Source: Octadecabacter dasysiphoniae
GTDB lineage: Bacteria; Pseudomonadota; Alphaproteobacteria; Rhodobacterales; Rhodobacteraceae
Length of the DNA stretch: 64,000 bases
Assembly (NCBI RefSeq): GCF_021532615.1
Contig: NZ_JAKGAQ010000003.1
Span: forward strand, 186,001-250,000
Direction of reading: 5' to 3'
Position 1 is the stretch's first letter; each line of letters starts with the position of its first letter. A program made the translations under genes and the position numbers. The notes beneath the pieces were generated by a model. That model saw only the letters and a list, made by a program, of their open reading frames with translations, did not search any database and was not told where the DNA came from. Shown in pieces: positions 34,637-44,166 of the stretch.

Positions 34637-36558
34637 GACTTGGGTTCCTTTTTGTCGCGTTTGGCGCGCGTCTGAGCAAAGAGGCGCACCGTAAAGACGC
34701 TTCCACGCCCGTTATTCTGGTTTGATTTTAACGACACACCGCCGCCGTGGCGTTCCGATAGTTTTTTGACCAAGGCGAGGCCAATTCCGGCACCTTCAAC
34801 GACATCTGCCGATTCCAGCTTTTGAAACAGCTCAAAGATTTTGGCGTGATACTGCGTGGGGATGCCCGGGCCGTCGTCCTCAACCTCGATTTGGGCGATA
34901 TCGCCTGTGATCGTGGCGCGGATGTCTATGCGTCCGCGTGCAGCATCGTGGTGTTTCATTGCGTTTGACATCAGGTTGGTCAGTATCTGGCGAAGGGGCA
35001 CCACCGACGTTGAGAACTGCGGATGTGTCGTTTCGACATTGACCGAAAATGCCCCGTCGGGATCAAGAAGGTCGGCAATGCCGTGGCATTCCGCGGCCAG
35101 ATCAACCATGTCGTTCCGGTCTTCCATCCCGTCGACCTGCGCGTACAACAGCAATCCGTCCAGAAGGCTGGACAGTCTTTCGGATCGGCTTGCCAGTAAA
35201 ACCAGGTTCTGGCGGTTGTCATCTGACAATTCGTCGCTGGCGTCTTCCAAAGTCCATTCCGCCAAATCCGTGATCGCACGCAGCGGTGTTTTTAGATCGT
35301 GCGAGGCCGCATAGGCGAAACTTTTGAGATCGGCGTTGGAGCGTTTCAAATCCCTCGAAACGGTTTGCGATTGACGCAAGGAGTCCGCCACTTCGCCGAG
35401 TTCGTCCTGCCCGGTCACACTGATTTCGCCATCGAAATTACCAACCGACAGCTGCCGGGCAGAGGCCCTAAGGCTGTGAATGCGTCGATTGAGTTGAAGT
35501 TCCACCAAGAACACCACAACCAGTATCAGACCGCCGAACAGCATTGCGATCGTCGTGAGATTTGAAATGCTAAGCGAGCGGATCGAGGCATTCAGAAGCG
35601 CGCTGGTTTCTTGTGCGCCCGCATCCGCCGCCGCAATGGTGCGCGCAATAATCGTTTCGATGTCCGTGATCCGCCCAAGACTGTCTTCTACGCTTGAAGT
35701 GATGGCATTTCGCACGTCGATGTAGGTGCGCGCGTCTTGGATGATACCGTTGGTGCCAAAGATCATGTCGCGCGCGAGCACAATATCAGACGCCAGTACC
35801 GTCCGTTCGGGAGAGGCATCCAATCGGTTCAGCAACCCCAAGGTTTGGCGCAGGACAAACCGGATGTTTTCGGACATGGTTCCAGTGTTGATGTCCGTGT
35901 CGCCCTGCCGCGTGCTTTGGGCGAGGTCTTGCATCTTTTCGATCAAAAGCCCCAAAGACACCAACGTATTGAGTTGTATCGATAAAGGCCCGATTTGATC
36001 CGCGGCGGTGGGGGCTGTGCCAATGCGGCTGGTGTTGGATTGAAGTTGCGTCAAAACGTCGAGCCGCAACCCCTCGATGGTGATCTCCATACGTTCGACG
36101 ATCGCATCCAGATCCGACAGGCGATCTTCGTTTTGGCGGGCAATTGTCTGGCGCTGCGTCTGGAGGTCAATCAGGCGGTCTGTTGAGGTGAACAATAGTT
36201 CGGCGGCATTTTGCAGCCCGCCATCTGCTGCCAGCTGTTGATACCGTGCCACACTTTCGTTGAAGCGGTCTTTGCGTTGCGCGGCAATCGTGGCGATCTC
36301 TTCAAAATCAGCAGTTGTGTCAATGTCGCGCAATGTTGAGATCTGTTGGGAATGGGTAGACAGCAGCGCCACCAATTCTTGGGCGCGGACAAGCAAAGGA
36401 ATGGCCCGCTGGCTTAAATCGTTTTTTCGCGTAGAAATTTCGACGAATTTTCCTTGCGAAAACAGGCCAAACAAAAACAATGCAACAAAAATAAAGCCAA
36501 ATGCCAGCCGTAATCGAAATACAATTGAGCCGTTGTTGGTGGTTGTTTGCCCGATCAC
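34633..36558 (-). CDS. Membrane sensor histidine kinase with HAMP domain
   Basis: 641 residues. The first membrane segment is about 13-33 (LRLAFGFIFVALFLFGLF). A helical periplasmic sensor of about 300 residues follows, then a second segment near 335-355 (LTTIAMLFGGLILVVVFLV), and HAMP (LRASARQLSVGNFDGEI). The dimerisation histidine is near 419 in AASHDLKTPLRAITDL. The ATPase shows NLMSNAMKHHD, VEDDGPGIP and GAGIGLALVKKL. Phosphotransfer is expected to the adjacent 146-residue receiver. The catalytic core is very like that of the soluble kinase at 38114, so the two kinases are paralogues. Confidence 0.9.
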   Translation of the reverse strand: MIGQTTTNNGSIVFRLRLAFGFIFVALFLFGLFSQGKFVEISTRKNDLSQRAIPLLVRAQELVALLSTHSQQISTLRDIDTTADFEEIATIAAQRKDRFNESVARYQQLAADGGLQNAAELLFTSTDRLIDLQTQRQTIARQNEDRLSDLDAIVERMEITIEGLRLDVLTQLQSNTSRIGTAPTAADQIGPLSIQLNTLVSLGLLIEKMQDLAQSTRQGDTDINTGTMSENIRFVLRQTLGLLNRLDASPERTVLASDIVLARDMIFGTNGIIQDARTYIDVRNAITSSVEDSLGRITDIETIIARTIAAADAGAQETSALLNASIRSLSISNLTTIAMLFGGLILVVVFLVELQLNRRIHSLRASARQLSVGNFDGEISVTGQDELGEVADSLRQSQTVSRDLKRSNADLKSFAYAASHDLKTPLRAITDLAEWTLEDASDELSDDNRQNLVLLASRSERLSSLLDGLLLYAQVDGMEDRNDMVDLAAECHGIADLLDPDGAFSVNVETTHPQFSTSVVPLRQILTNLMSNAMKHHDAARGRIDIRATITGDIAQIEVEDDGPGIPTQYHAKIFELFQKLESADVVEGAGIGLALVKKLSERHGGGVSLKSNQNNGRGSVFTVRLFAQTRAKRDKKEPKS

Positions 36559-36668
36559 ACAAGGTCCGCCTTAAGGAATTTTTCACCAATGTAGGGAGGC
36601 AGTGTTAACCAAGTCTAAACAACCTTGCCTTAGGCCCCCTTTTTGTAAGCATAGGAAGGGCGCAAGGA

Positions 36669-38117
36669 GTGAACAAAGGTTCTGGGCATTGTCAGAAGTC
36701 ACGACGCTGGGTTTTAGGTGCGGGATTGGCATCAATCGCGGGGGCGGCGTCAGCAGGTGGCGCGGCGTCCCATCATGATATTGCGGGCCTGGTGCAATCC
36801 CTTGGGCTCGGGACTGACGGGTACTTACGGATCTTGTTGCCCGCAGGGTCCGGCGCGAATGTCGCACCAGTTGCTGAACAGTTTCGCCACCTGACGGGCA
36901 TTGAAATCCGGATCACCGAAGTCCCCGTCGATGACGTAGATGTCCAACTCGCCTTGGACAATTTAAGCGGCACACAGACCTTTGATCTTGCGCTTCCTGC
37001 GACGTTCTCGATCCCAGATCTGGTGGAAGACGGTGTTCTTGCACCGTTGGACGGAATGGCCGCATATGACGAAATCTTGGCATCGCGCCAGACTTCTTTG
37101 TTTACGACGGGCGACACATTTGACGGTGCGAACTACGGTTTCCAAACGGATGGCGATGCCTATGTGATGTTTTACAACACCGATTTCTGGGACGCGGCGC
37201 AGGCCCGTCGTTATGAGGACAGGTTTGGCGCGCCTCTTCGGGTGCCACAAACCTGGGCGGAACTTGACCAACAGATGCTGTGGTTCCATCGACCGGATCA
37301 GGGCCAGTTTGGGGGGATGCTGTTTCGCAATCCAAACTATGTCGCGTGGGAATGGTGGATCAGGTTCCATGCGCGGGGCATATGGCCGCTCGCCCCGAAT
37401 ATGACCCCCCAATTGGCAAATGATGCTGGCGTTGGCGCGTTAGAGGACATGATCCGAGCGAGCGATTTTTTAGCCCCCGAAGCGGCCAACGCAGGGCTGT
37501 TCGACAATTGGAACCGCTACGCGCATGGCGATGTTTACGCGAATGTGGGTTGGGGTGGATCACAGAAGTTCTTTAACAAGCCGGGGTCGGGGCTGCGTGG
37601 AAAACTTGCCTTTGGTAAAACACCGGGCGGGCTGGTCGGGGATCAGTTGTTGACGACGCCCTATTTCAATTGGGGCTGGAACTACGTTGTGTTGGCAGGA
37701 TCGTCCAAGCCTGATCTTGCCCTTATCTTTGCGGCTTTCGCGACTTGTCCGGATATGTCGACGCTGGCTGTGCGCCAACAAGACGGCTTTTTTGATCCTT
37801 TTAGGGCCGAGCATTATGCAGATCCAGGCATCATAGATGCGTATTCATCGGCCTTTCTTGACGTCCATCAAGAGAGCATGGAAACAGCGATCCCTGATCT
37901 TTACCTTGCGCGGCAGGGGGAATATTTCCTTTCCTTGTCCAAATGGATTGCGCGCGCATTGAATGGGCTGACGGCACCGGATGTCGCGCTGGCTCGTGTG
38001 GAACAGCAATGGAACATCATCACGGCGCAAGTGGGCCGAGACAAACAAATCCAAAGATGGGGCGCGCTGCGTTCAAAATACCCGACACACGCCCGACGTT
38101 TGCTGGTCGACCTATGA
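36669..38117 (+). CDS. Tat-exported extracellular solute-binding protein (family 1)
   Basis: 482 residues with GTG start; AGGAAGGG at 36653-36660 is spaced correctly. The N-terminus carries a twin-arginine motif (SRRWVLGAGLASIAGAASA), so it should be exported folded. The fold is that of ABC sugar or polyamine binding proteins: RILLPAGSGANVAPV, VMFYNTDFW near 160, GDVYANVGWGG near 290. No permease or ATPase genes are next to it. Instead it overlaps by 4 bp the start of a soluble histidine kinase, so it is more likely a signal-sensing ligand receptor than a transporter subunit. Confidence 0.85.
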   Translation: MNKGSGHCQKSRRWVLGAGLASIAGAASAGGAASHHDIAGLVQSLGLGTDGYLRILLPAGSGANVAPVAEQFRHLTGIEIRITEVPVDDVDVQLALDNLSGTQTFDLALPATFSIPDLVEDGVLAPLDGMAAYDEILASRQTSLFTTGDTFDGANYGFQTDGDAYVMFYNTDFWDAAQARRYEDRFGAPLRVPQTWAELDQQMLWFHRPDQGQFGGMLFRNPNYVAWEWWIRFHARGIWPLAPNMTPQLANDAGVGALEDMIRASDFLAPEAANAGLFDNWNRYAHGDVYANVGWGGSQKFFNKPGSGLRGKLAFGKTPGGLVGDQLLTTPYFNWGWNYVVLAGSSKPDLALIFAAFATCPDMSTLAVRQQDGFFDPFRAEHYADPGIIDAYSSAFLDVHQESMETAIPDLYLARQGEYFLSLSKWIARALNGLTAPDVALARVEQQWNIITAQVGRDKQIQRWGALRSKYPTHARRLLVDL

Positions 38118-38830
38118 CACATGGCATCACTGACCAAATGAATGATCCTCCGTCGATGGGCACATCTGTCCCAGCGGAATTCGTGAAACTGGCCACGCGG
38201 CTATCACATGACCTGAAGTCTCCGGTGCGGGCGATGTCAGAGCTTGCCGGTTGGATCGAAGAGGAACTGGCTGAGGGCGCGGTATCAGGTGATGTGACCG
38301 CATATCTGGCTCTGCTGAAACAACGGAGCACTCGGCTTGAAGCGTTGATCACAAACCTGATGCTATATTCGCAAGTTGGGCATTCAGATCGAACATTTGA
38401 CGGCAATTGGGACGACCTTGTTGAAAGGGTTTGCGCCAACACGCCCCTTGTCAAAAATTTTGAAATTACGACCAACCTGACAGCCGTTCCCAAGATCGCG
38501 TCAGATGATCTTGATGTTTTGACTGGGGTACTAGTGTCCAATGCGACAAAGCATCACCACCTCGGACGCGGTCAGATTTACCTGTCGTCACAACGTAAAA
38601 CCAACCGCTGCATTCTGGAGGTGGAAGACGACGGGCCCGGCATCCCTGTTGATTTGCGCGACGCAGCACTTGAGATGTTTGTGACGCTTAATCAGCAGGA
38701 CAGGGCTGAGGGCAGCGGCCTTGGTCTGCCCATCGCGCAGCGCATCGCGCATTATTACGGTGGTGGATTGGCAATACATGCGGGCAGAAACGGACAGAGC
38801 GGGCGTGTGTCCGTCTGGTTTCCAAACTGA
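38114..38830 (+). CDS. Soluble histidine kinase without a sensor domain
   Basis: 238 residues from the ATG at 38114, which overlaps the binding protein stop. It consists of a dimerisation domain (TRLSHDLKSPVRAMSELAGW, His near 32) and an ATPase domain (VSNATKHHHLG, VEDDGPGIP, GSGLGLPIAQRI). No membrane segment and no receiver. The core resembles the kinase at 34633-36558 (HDLKTPLRA versus HDLKSPVRA), with nearly identical spacing. It may form mixed dimers with that kinase or phosphorylate the same receivers. How a Tat-exported binding protein would signal to it is unclear. Confidence 0.85.
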   Translation: MTHGITDQMNDPPSMGTSVPAEFVKLATRLSHDLKSPVRAMSELAGWIEEELAEGAVSGDVTAYLALLKQRSTRLEALITNLMLYSQVGHSDRTFDGNWDDLVERVCANTPLVKNFEITTNLTAVPKIASDDLDVLTGVLVSNATKHHHLGRGQIYLSSQRKTNRCILEVEDDGPGIPVDLRDAALEMFVTLNQQDRAEGSGLGLPIAQRIAHYYGGGLAIHAGRNGQSGRVSVWFPN

Positions 38831-38864
38831 CACACGTCCATTGAGATCGGCGATTGTGAATGGA

Positions 38865-39323
38865 TTATTCGGATGCGCAGGCGGCCGCAAAGGCTTCCTC
38901 AAACAGCATTCCCCAGCTGCTTCCGTAGCCATTGCGCATCATTTCGGCCATATCGTCATAGCCTTCCCAGTTGCTGTGTATGAGTTCTACGCGGGTGGTT
39001 GTGGCGTTCAACGGGGTGAACCGAACGTCTACTTGCCCTGCCTGTTGCGCAGGTAATCCCATATGAAAATCAAGCTGTAGGTGATGGTGCGCGTTGAATT
39101 GGGTAAACGTGCCCCAATGATGTTCGACGTCATCGATCGCGGTTTCCACGATGCGGCCCCCTAGCTGTGCATCAACACTCAGCCGCTTTGCCGGACCATC
39201 CGCGCGCATCAAGGACATGGACCGCTTGTCGAGAGGCCACCACGTGGACATATCGCAGAAAATCTCAAAGGCTTGTTTTTGGGAGCAAGGAACATCAATG
39301 GTCTTAATGACTGGGTCGAGCAT
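38865..39323 (-). CDS. SRPBCC (AHSA1-like) domain protein
   Basis: 152 residues of START/AHSA1 type: KTIDVPCSQKQAFEIFCDM at the start, GGRIVETAID, then VRFTPLNATTTRVELIHSNW and a final helix. The fold encloses a hydrophobic pocket for a small ligand. It lies 18 bp downstream of an ArsR-type repressor, a pairing seen in many proteobacteria. The binding ligand and target are unknown. Confidence 0.85.
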   Translation of the reverse strand: MLDPVIKTIDVPCSQKQAFEIFCDMSTWWPLDKRSMSLMRADGPAKRLSVDAQLGGRIVETAIDDVEHHWGTFTQFNAHHHLQLDFHMGLPAQQAGQVDVRFTPLNATTTRVELIHSNWEGYDDMAEMMRNGYGSSWGMLFEEAFAAACASE

Positions 39324-39341
39324 GGGTCTACCTTTGTTTGG

Positions 39342-39650
39342 TTAATTTGATGTGCGCCGCCGGACTTCGGCACCGTAGGCGTTAAGAGCATCGCCCCAGA
39401 ATTGGTCGAGATAGCCGCGCAGTGGATCCAATCCATCCGGTCGCACCGAATAGATGCGATGGCTGCCGTTCGGCGTCACCTGAACAAGCTGTGCGGCTTG
39501 AAGAACTTTAAGGTGCTGTGACACCGCGGGGCGGCTGACGGTTTGACCCTTTGCTAGATCAGTGACCGTGCTTGGCTGATCCCACAAGGCCTCAAAAATG
39601 TGCCTGCGGGTTGGGTCGGCCAAAGCGGTCAAAGCTAGTGTGTAAGTCAT
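39342..39650 (-). CDS. ArsR-family transcriptional regulator
   Basis: 102 residues forming a winged helix: ALADPTRRHIFEALWDQPST, TVSRPAVSQHLKVLQAAQLVQ as the recognition helix, then the wing. It has no obvious CxC metal site, so it probably responds to something other than metal. Upstream, GACTTACGT/ACTTACGTG repeats at about 39651-39680 overlap its start and may be its own operator. It is the first gene of the two-gene SRPBCC operon. Confidence 0.88.
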   Translation of the reverse strand: MTYTLALTALADPTRRHIFEALWDQPSTVTDLAKGQTVSRPAVSQHLKVLQAAQLVQVTPNGSHRIYSVRPDGLDPLRGYLDQFWGDALNAYGAEVRRRTSN

Positions 39651-39696
39651 GGCTTACGTGTAAGTGCTGACTTACGTGTTTGTCAAGCTGTCCCGA

Positions 39697-40356
39697 TCAA
39701 GCAGGGGATAAACGACGCCCGATTGCGGACATGGTCCAGTCGGCGAAGTCCAGTAGAACCGCGTCGGATGCGCGATCAAAGGCGTCGATGACTGCGGGCG
39801 TTTCTGTTGATCCGGCGTCTTCTTGGGCCGTAAATGTCCGGCTTGAAACGATGCTGGCGTCGCGTTCACGCACGAGGCGGGACGTCATGCGGATTGATAC
39901 GCGCGTTGTGATCCCGTCTGCACCGACTTCCGCCTGAAAATCCACCAGTTCGGTGACGATGGCGTAATCCCCACTGCCGGCTAAGGGGCGACGCCCGACA
40001 TAGCGCGCACCGTTCGTGTTTTCCAACGCGCGCAGCATCAGGGTTTGCATCATGACGGGCACCTCATCGCCCCACCGCACATTTGGCAGATATTGCGCTT
40101 GTAATGCGTCAGGGCGGATCATGATCCGGTCAGTATCAAGCACACCGCTGGTCGTTGGCAATTCGACGGTGATATCAACCGGGGCTGCACCCCCCCGTGC
40201 CACAGGCGCGTTCGCGGGTGCGCGCAGATCAAACACCGACAAAGGCGTTGTCGCATCGCCCAAAGCGCCAATTGCGGAACATCCTCCCAGCACGGACAAG
40301 ACGGTTATTGCGACGGCTAATTTCTGTGTGGCAGCACGGATCATATTTGGTCTCAT
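39697..40356 (-). CDS. ABC-type transport auxiliary lipoprotein (PqiC/YmbA-like)
   Basis: 219 residues with the signal peptide ending in the lipobox LGGC (Cys near 26). The mature part fits the PqiC/DUF330 type: LSVFDLRAPANAP, DRIMIRPDALQAQYLPNVRW, and SGDYAIVTELVDFQAEV. It is last of the four-gene MCE operon and overlaps the MCE gene by 4 bp. The lipoprotein is thought to sit at the outer membrane and receive lipid from the MCE protein. Confidence 0.82.
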   Translation of the reverse strand: MRPNMIRAATQKLAVAITVLSVLGGCSAIGALGDATTPLSVFDLRAPANAPVARGGAAPVDITVELPTTSGVLDTDRIMIRPDALQAQYLPNVRWGDEVPVMMQTLMLRALENTNGARYVGRRPLAGSGDYAIVTELVDFQAEVGADGITTRVSIRMTSRLVRERDASIVSSRTFTAQEDAGSTETPAVIDAFDRASDAVLLDFADWTMSAIGRRLSPA

Positions 40357-42092
40357 CTCTGGAATTCGGGGGATTGCTGGTTGAGGAAAAAGCGCGCGGG
40401 GTCGCGTTGGATTTGAACGGTCAGGCGGTCAAGATTGCTGATTAGCCCGCGGGTTTCATCAGCCAATCGGGTGTACAGGGGCAGGGCCGTGCGGGTGAAT
40501 TCGCTGACGGACGGCCCAGACGCGTCAATGGTGCGCCGCAACGTGGCAAAGGCCGCGTCGGCGGATTGTCCCGCGGCGCGCAGATCTGCGGTGATGCTAG
40601 GGATGTCGTCGGAGACTTGCGCAATTGCAGTGTTCAATGAGGCCAAGCTGCCCTCGAGGCCCGTGATGATCCCGTCGATGTCTTCGTTGATCACACGGTC
40701 CGCACCGGCAAATGCGTTCTGGGCCACGGACAGTGCGCTGTCGCCGGTTTCCATTGCGCGGGTAATCGCCTCTAGGGTGGTGTTGGCGTTGTCAAAGGTG
40801 GTGGTGACTTGGGTCAACGCGGCTTCGGCGGTGAGGCTGAGGCCGTCCACGCGTCCGCTTGCAGCGGTTATGTCTTGGGCCACTTGCTTGATCGTTTCAG
40901 ATGCAGTTTGCGTGGCCTGACGAACGTCGGCGACGATTGCGGGCAGGTCGGTCTGGGCGGCGGCTCCGATCACGTTGATCGCGTCTGTGGCTGTTGCTAC
41001 GGCGACACGGGCGTCTGCCATCAGCGGTGTCGCTTCGGTTTCAAGCAAAGTATCAAACCGCGCGGCCGCGCCATCCACTGTGCCGACGGTGTCGCTGATT
41101 TGGGACAAGACATCATTAACAGAGGTAAGCGTGGCCTGGGCTTCTGTTAACCGGTTTGTCGCCGCGACACCGGTGCCATCGAACGTCGCAATCAAGGCTT
41201 GGGCATCCGCGCTGAGGGTTTCGATCTCTGCGCGCAATTGGGTCACGGTTTGGCGCAGCGCGTCCGTCGTATCCGTGAGATCCTCAGAGATATAGCGCTG
41301 GGCGTCATTAAAGGTCCCTTGCGCGACGGCCAGCGTATCATTGGCGGTCAGGATCATTGTTTCAGCCTCTTGGGACAATGAGCCAAGGGAATCGACGGTT
41401 GTTTCAGCCGTGGACAGTAGTGCCTCAACCTCTGGCGAAATGCCTGCCAGAATGGCGTTGAAGGTTTCGACTTGATCCGAGAACCGTTCAATCGTTTCAG
41501 GGACTTCGGCGAAGGCTTCCAATGTGGCGGCTAAGGATTCAGACGCGTCTTCTGCGTTTTCTAAAATATTCTGCACGCGTTCCTGATTTTCGGTTCCCAG
41601 CAAATCACGTACTTCTTGCACAACAACCAAAGCTTCGGTGAGCAGTTGTGGCGCGTCTTCTGTTAAGGATTGGATGGCAGATTTTCCGGCGATCAGTTCA
41701 GGTACGTCATTGCCCAAACGCTCCGCCATAAGGGGTTCTTGCGGGTTGCCAGGCCCGATGCTGACAAAGGACACGCCTGTCACGCCTTGGGATTCGATCG
41801 TGGCAACACTGTCTATCCGCACAGGCGTTGCAGCGTCGACTTCTAATCGGACCAGAATTGTGCCGTCCTGATTGGGTGACAGCCGAACATCGACCACTTG
41901 GCCGACGGGCAGGCCGGAAAACCGGACATCGGACGCCTCGTTCAGGCCTGCAACGGATGAAAACCGCACATCGTAGTAATCAAAAGAGCGGTCCAGCTCG
42001 ACGCGGGCAAACCACAAGAATAAGCCGACCATGCCGAATATGCCCGCCAAGGTGAACGCGCCGATCAGAATGTAATTCGCACGGGTTTCCAT
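40353..42092 (-). CDS. mlaD: MlaD-family MCE protein with long helical tail
   Basis: 579 residues. One N-terminal membrane segment (ILIGAFTLAGIFGMVGLFLW), then an MCE domain at about 40-120 (YDVRFSSVAGLNEASDVRFSG, VDAATPVRI). From about 150 it is a very long, Thr- and Ala-rich coiled-coil tail of about 380 residues. The tail is longer than in E. coli MlaD and more like the MCE tunnel proteins PqiB or LetB in reach. It links the inner-membrane MlaEF complex to the outer-membrane lipoprotein. Confidence 0.86.
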   Translation of the reverse strand: METRANYILIGAFTLAGIFGMVGLFLWFARVELDRSFDYYDVRFSSVAGLNEASDVRFSGLPVGQVVDVRLSPNQDGTILVRLEVDAATPVRIDSVATIESQGVTGVSFVSIGPGNPQEPLMAERLGNDVPELIAGKSAIQSLTEDAPQLLTEALVVVQEVRDLLGTENQERVQNILENAEDASESLAATLEAFAEVPETIERFSDQVETFNAILAGISPEVEALLSTAETTVDSLGSLSQEAETMILTANDTLAVAQGTFNDAQRYISEDLTDTTDALRQTVTQLRAEIETLSADAQALIATFDGTGVAATNRLTEAQATLTSVNDVLSQISDTVGTVDGAAARFDTLLETEATPLMADARVAVATATDAINVIGAAAQTDLPAIVADVRQATQTASETIKQVAQDITAASGRVDGLSLTAEAALTQVTTTFDNANTTLEAITRAMETGDSALSVAQNAFAGADRVINEDIDGIITGLEGSLASLNTAIAQVSDDIPSITADLRAAGQSADAAFATLRRTIDASGPSVSEFTRTALPLYTRLADETRGLISNLDRLTVQIQRDPARFFLNQQSPEFQR

Positions 42093-42100
42093 ACTTTGCG

Positions 42101-42913
42101 TCAGTCCTTTGTCGGGCCGGATGCGGCCGCTTTGGTGTCGAGGGCTGCGCGCGCGCGGACCCCGTGGAAATATTCATGGACCCACGGATGATCAACCGTC
42201 AGCATGTCTTGCATTGTCCCTGTCACCAGCACACGTTTTTCGGCAAGCACCGCGATGCGATCACAAATCGCGTGTAACGTATCAAGATCATGGGTGACCA
42301 GAAAGACCGTAAGACCCAAAGACCTGCTTAACCCCAATATCAGCTGATCAAAATCCGCCGCACCAATCGGGTCAAGCCCCGCAGTCGGTTCGTCCAGAAA
42401 CACAATTTGGGGATCAAGCGCGAGTGCACGGGCCAATCCGGCGCGTTTTCGCATCCCGCCCGATAGTTCAGACGGGTATTTGTCCCCCGCAAAATAGGGC
42501 AGCCCCGCCATTGAGATTTTCAAATCCGCCAGCGCGCGGCGCAGCTGCGGATCAAGCCCGTCAACGGTGCGCATGGGCACTTCGACATTTTCGCGCACAG
42601 TGAGGGAAGAAAACAAAGCCCCATCCTGAAACATAACGCCCCAGTTTACGCCTGCGTCCGCGCGCCCGTCTTGATGTGCATTCAGGACGTCGATGCCCAG
42701 AACCTCAACACTGCCCGCCTTGGGGCGGTTCAAACCGGCAATCGTGCGCAGCAGCACGGATTTACCTGTGCCTGATCCACCGACAATGCCGATGATTTCG
42801 CCTCGGTAGATATCAAGATCAAGATTGTCATGAACCACTTGGCTGCCGAACTGATTGCGAAGCCCGCGGATGGAAATGACGACCTCGCGGTCTGTGTCGT
42901 TTGGTTGGTTCAC
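42101..42913 (-). CDS. mlaF: MlaF-like ABC ATPase of the MCE system
   Basis: 270 residues. Walker A is GGSGTGKSVLL near 40; Q-loop VMFQDGALFSS; signature LSGGMRKRAGLARAL; Walker B IVFLDEPTAGLDPIG; H-loop LVTHDLDTL. MFQDGALFSSLTV and GGMRKR are specific to MlaF. It overlaps MlaE by 4 bp upstream and ends 8 bp before the MCE gene. It powers lipid transport between the membranes. Confidence 0.92.
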   Translation of the reverse strand: MNQPNDTDREVVISIRGLRNQFGSQVVHDNLDLDIYRGEIIGIVGGSGTGKSVLLRTIAGLNRPKAGSVEVLGIDVLNAHQDGRADAGVNWGVMFQDGALFSSLTVRENVEVPMRTVDGLDPQLRRALADLKISMAGLPYFAGDKYPSELSGGMRKRAGLARALALDPQIVFLDEPTAGLDPIGAADFDQLILGLSRSLGLTVFLVTHDLDTLHAICDRIAVLAEKRVLVTGTMQDMLTVDHPWVHEYFHGVRARAALDTKAAASGPTKD

Positions 42914-44043
42914 ATCCCGATCCCCGCAAAAAAGATGGAAAACAAAGCATCCGCCACGATCACCGCGAAAATGGCAGCAACAACGGCAGAGGATGTCATC
43001 CGCCCCAAAGATTCCGCATTGCTTTTGACCTGCATGCCCGCGTGACAGCCGACGACGCCGATGATCAAGGCAAATACAGGCGCCTTAACCATGCCAATGA
43101 TGACATGGTTGATGTCCGTCCCTTCAACCAGACGGGTCATGAACAATGCGGGCGAAATGCCAAGGTCGATCCACGCCATAAGCCCACCACCCAGCAGACC
43201 CATCACATTGGCGATCAATCCAAGGATTGGCAGCATAATCACCAACGCGAGGATGCGCGGCACAAACAGCATCATCGCCGGGTCCAGGCCTAGGCTTGCC
43301 ATGGCGTCAATTTCTTCGCGCATTTTCATCGACCCGATGGCAGCGGTGAAGGCAGACGCAGTCCGGCCCGCGACGATAATCGAGGTGAGCAATATCCCCA
43401 ATTCGCGCAGGATGGATATCGCGATGAGGTCCACGACAAAAACTTCGGCACCAAATTGTTTGAGCTGTGTTGAACCCTGAAAGGCCAACACGACGCCGAT
43501 TAGGAACGCCATAAGCGCGACAATTGGCACGGCCTTAAGCCCGACCTCTTCGCAATGATGAAAGAGCGCGGTCAGCCGGAAATCTTTTGGATGGCGCAAG
43601 GATCGTACCAATCGCGCGAGAAAAAGGCCCAAGAAACCAACGAGCTCTGCCAGATACATGAATGCACTGGCCATAGATTGTCCAATGCTGGCGACCCAAT
43701 CCATGAAGGTCATCTTGGGCTGTTCAACGACAGTGGGGGTTGGCATTGCGGCTGTAACGCTGCGCAAAAGGCTTTTAATTTCCTCGGATGTGCCATTAAT
43801 TTCAAGGGTTTGACCGGCGTCCTTCAGGCGCGCGTCCAAGGATGCGATGATCCATGCGGCGCTCGTGTCGAACCGGGTGACACCCGAAAGATCAAGATGC
43901 ACATCGCGATCCGTTGCGATGGTTTGAAAATCCGCTTCGGTCGTGGTCGCGTGGGGCAGGGTCATCGCGCCCTTGATGGTCACGCGCTGGGCTGCGTCGA
44001 TGAGGGAGATTTGAAAATCGGGGCGCTCCATGGGCGGGATCAT
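42910..44043 (-). CDS. mlaE: MlaE-like permease with N-terminal STAS-like domain
   Basis: 377 residues from ATG 44043 (ATG 44031 also possible; no clear ribosome-binding site). The first 100 residues look like a STAS domain (VHLDLSGVTRFDTSAAWIIAS), the job done by separate MlaB in E. coli. The MlaE permease follows: LIGVVLAFQGSTQLKQFGAE, ILRELGILLTSIIVAGRT, FTAAIGSMKMREEIDAM and VSNAESLG near the end. The upstream frame to 44373 is not coding-like. First gene of the operon. Confidence 0.86.
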   Translation of the reverse strand: MIPPMERPDFQISLIDAAQRVTIKGAMTLPHATTTEADFQTIATDRDVHLDLSGVTRFDTSAAWIIASLDARLKDAGQTLEINGTSEEIKSLLRSVTAAMPTPTVVEQPKMTFMDWVASIGQSMASAFMYLAELVGFLGLFLARLVRSLRHPKDFRLTALFHHCEEVGLKAVPIVALMAFLIGVVLAFQGSTQLKQFGAEVFVVDLIAISILRELGILLTSIIVAGRTASAFTAAIGSMKMREEIDAMASLGLDPAMMLFVPRILALVIMLPILGLIANVMGLLGGGLMAWIDLGISPALFMTRLVEGTDINHVIIGMVKAPVFALIIGVVGCHAGMQVKSNAESLGRMTSSAVVAAIFAVIVADALFSIFFAGIGM

Positions 44044-44166
44044 ATGCAGTCCGTGGGGCGGCGAACAGCACAATGCGACCGTGCCCTTGCGATCAGATGG
44101 GTCAGCGCGCAGGTTAGCGACGACACGGTCCCCTCGATTTTCCCACCATCCCCAAAGGACACCACC

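Noticed and set aside
37943..38113. Upstream extension of the soluble histidine kinase
   Set aside because: It overlaps the end of the binding protein in another frame; the ATG at 38114 gives a 4-bp overlap and a normal kinase start.
43555..44166. N-terminal extension of the PhnD-like protein
   Set aside because: It is antisense to mlaE and shows no homology; the ATG at 44167 is consistent with the family start.
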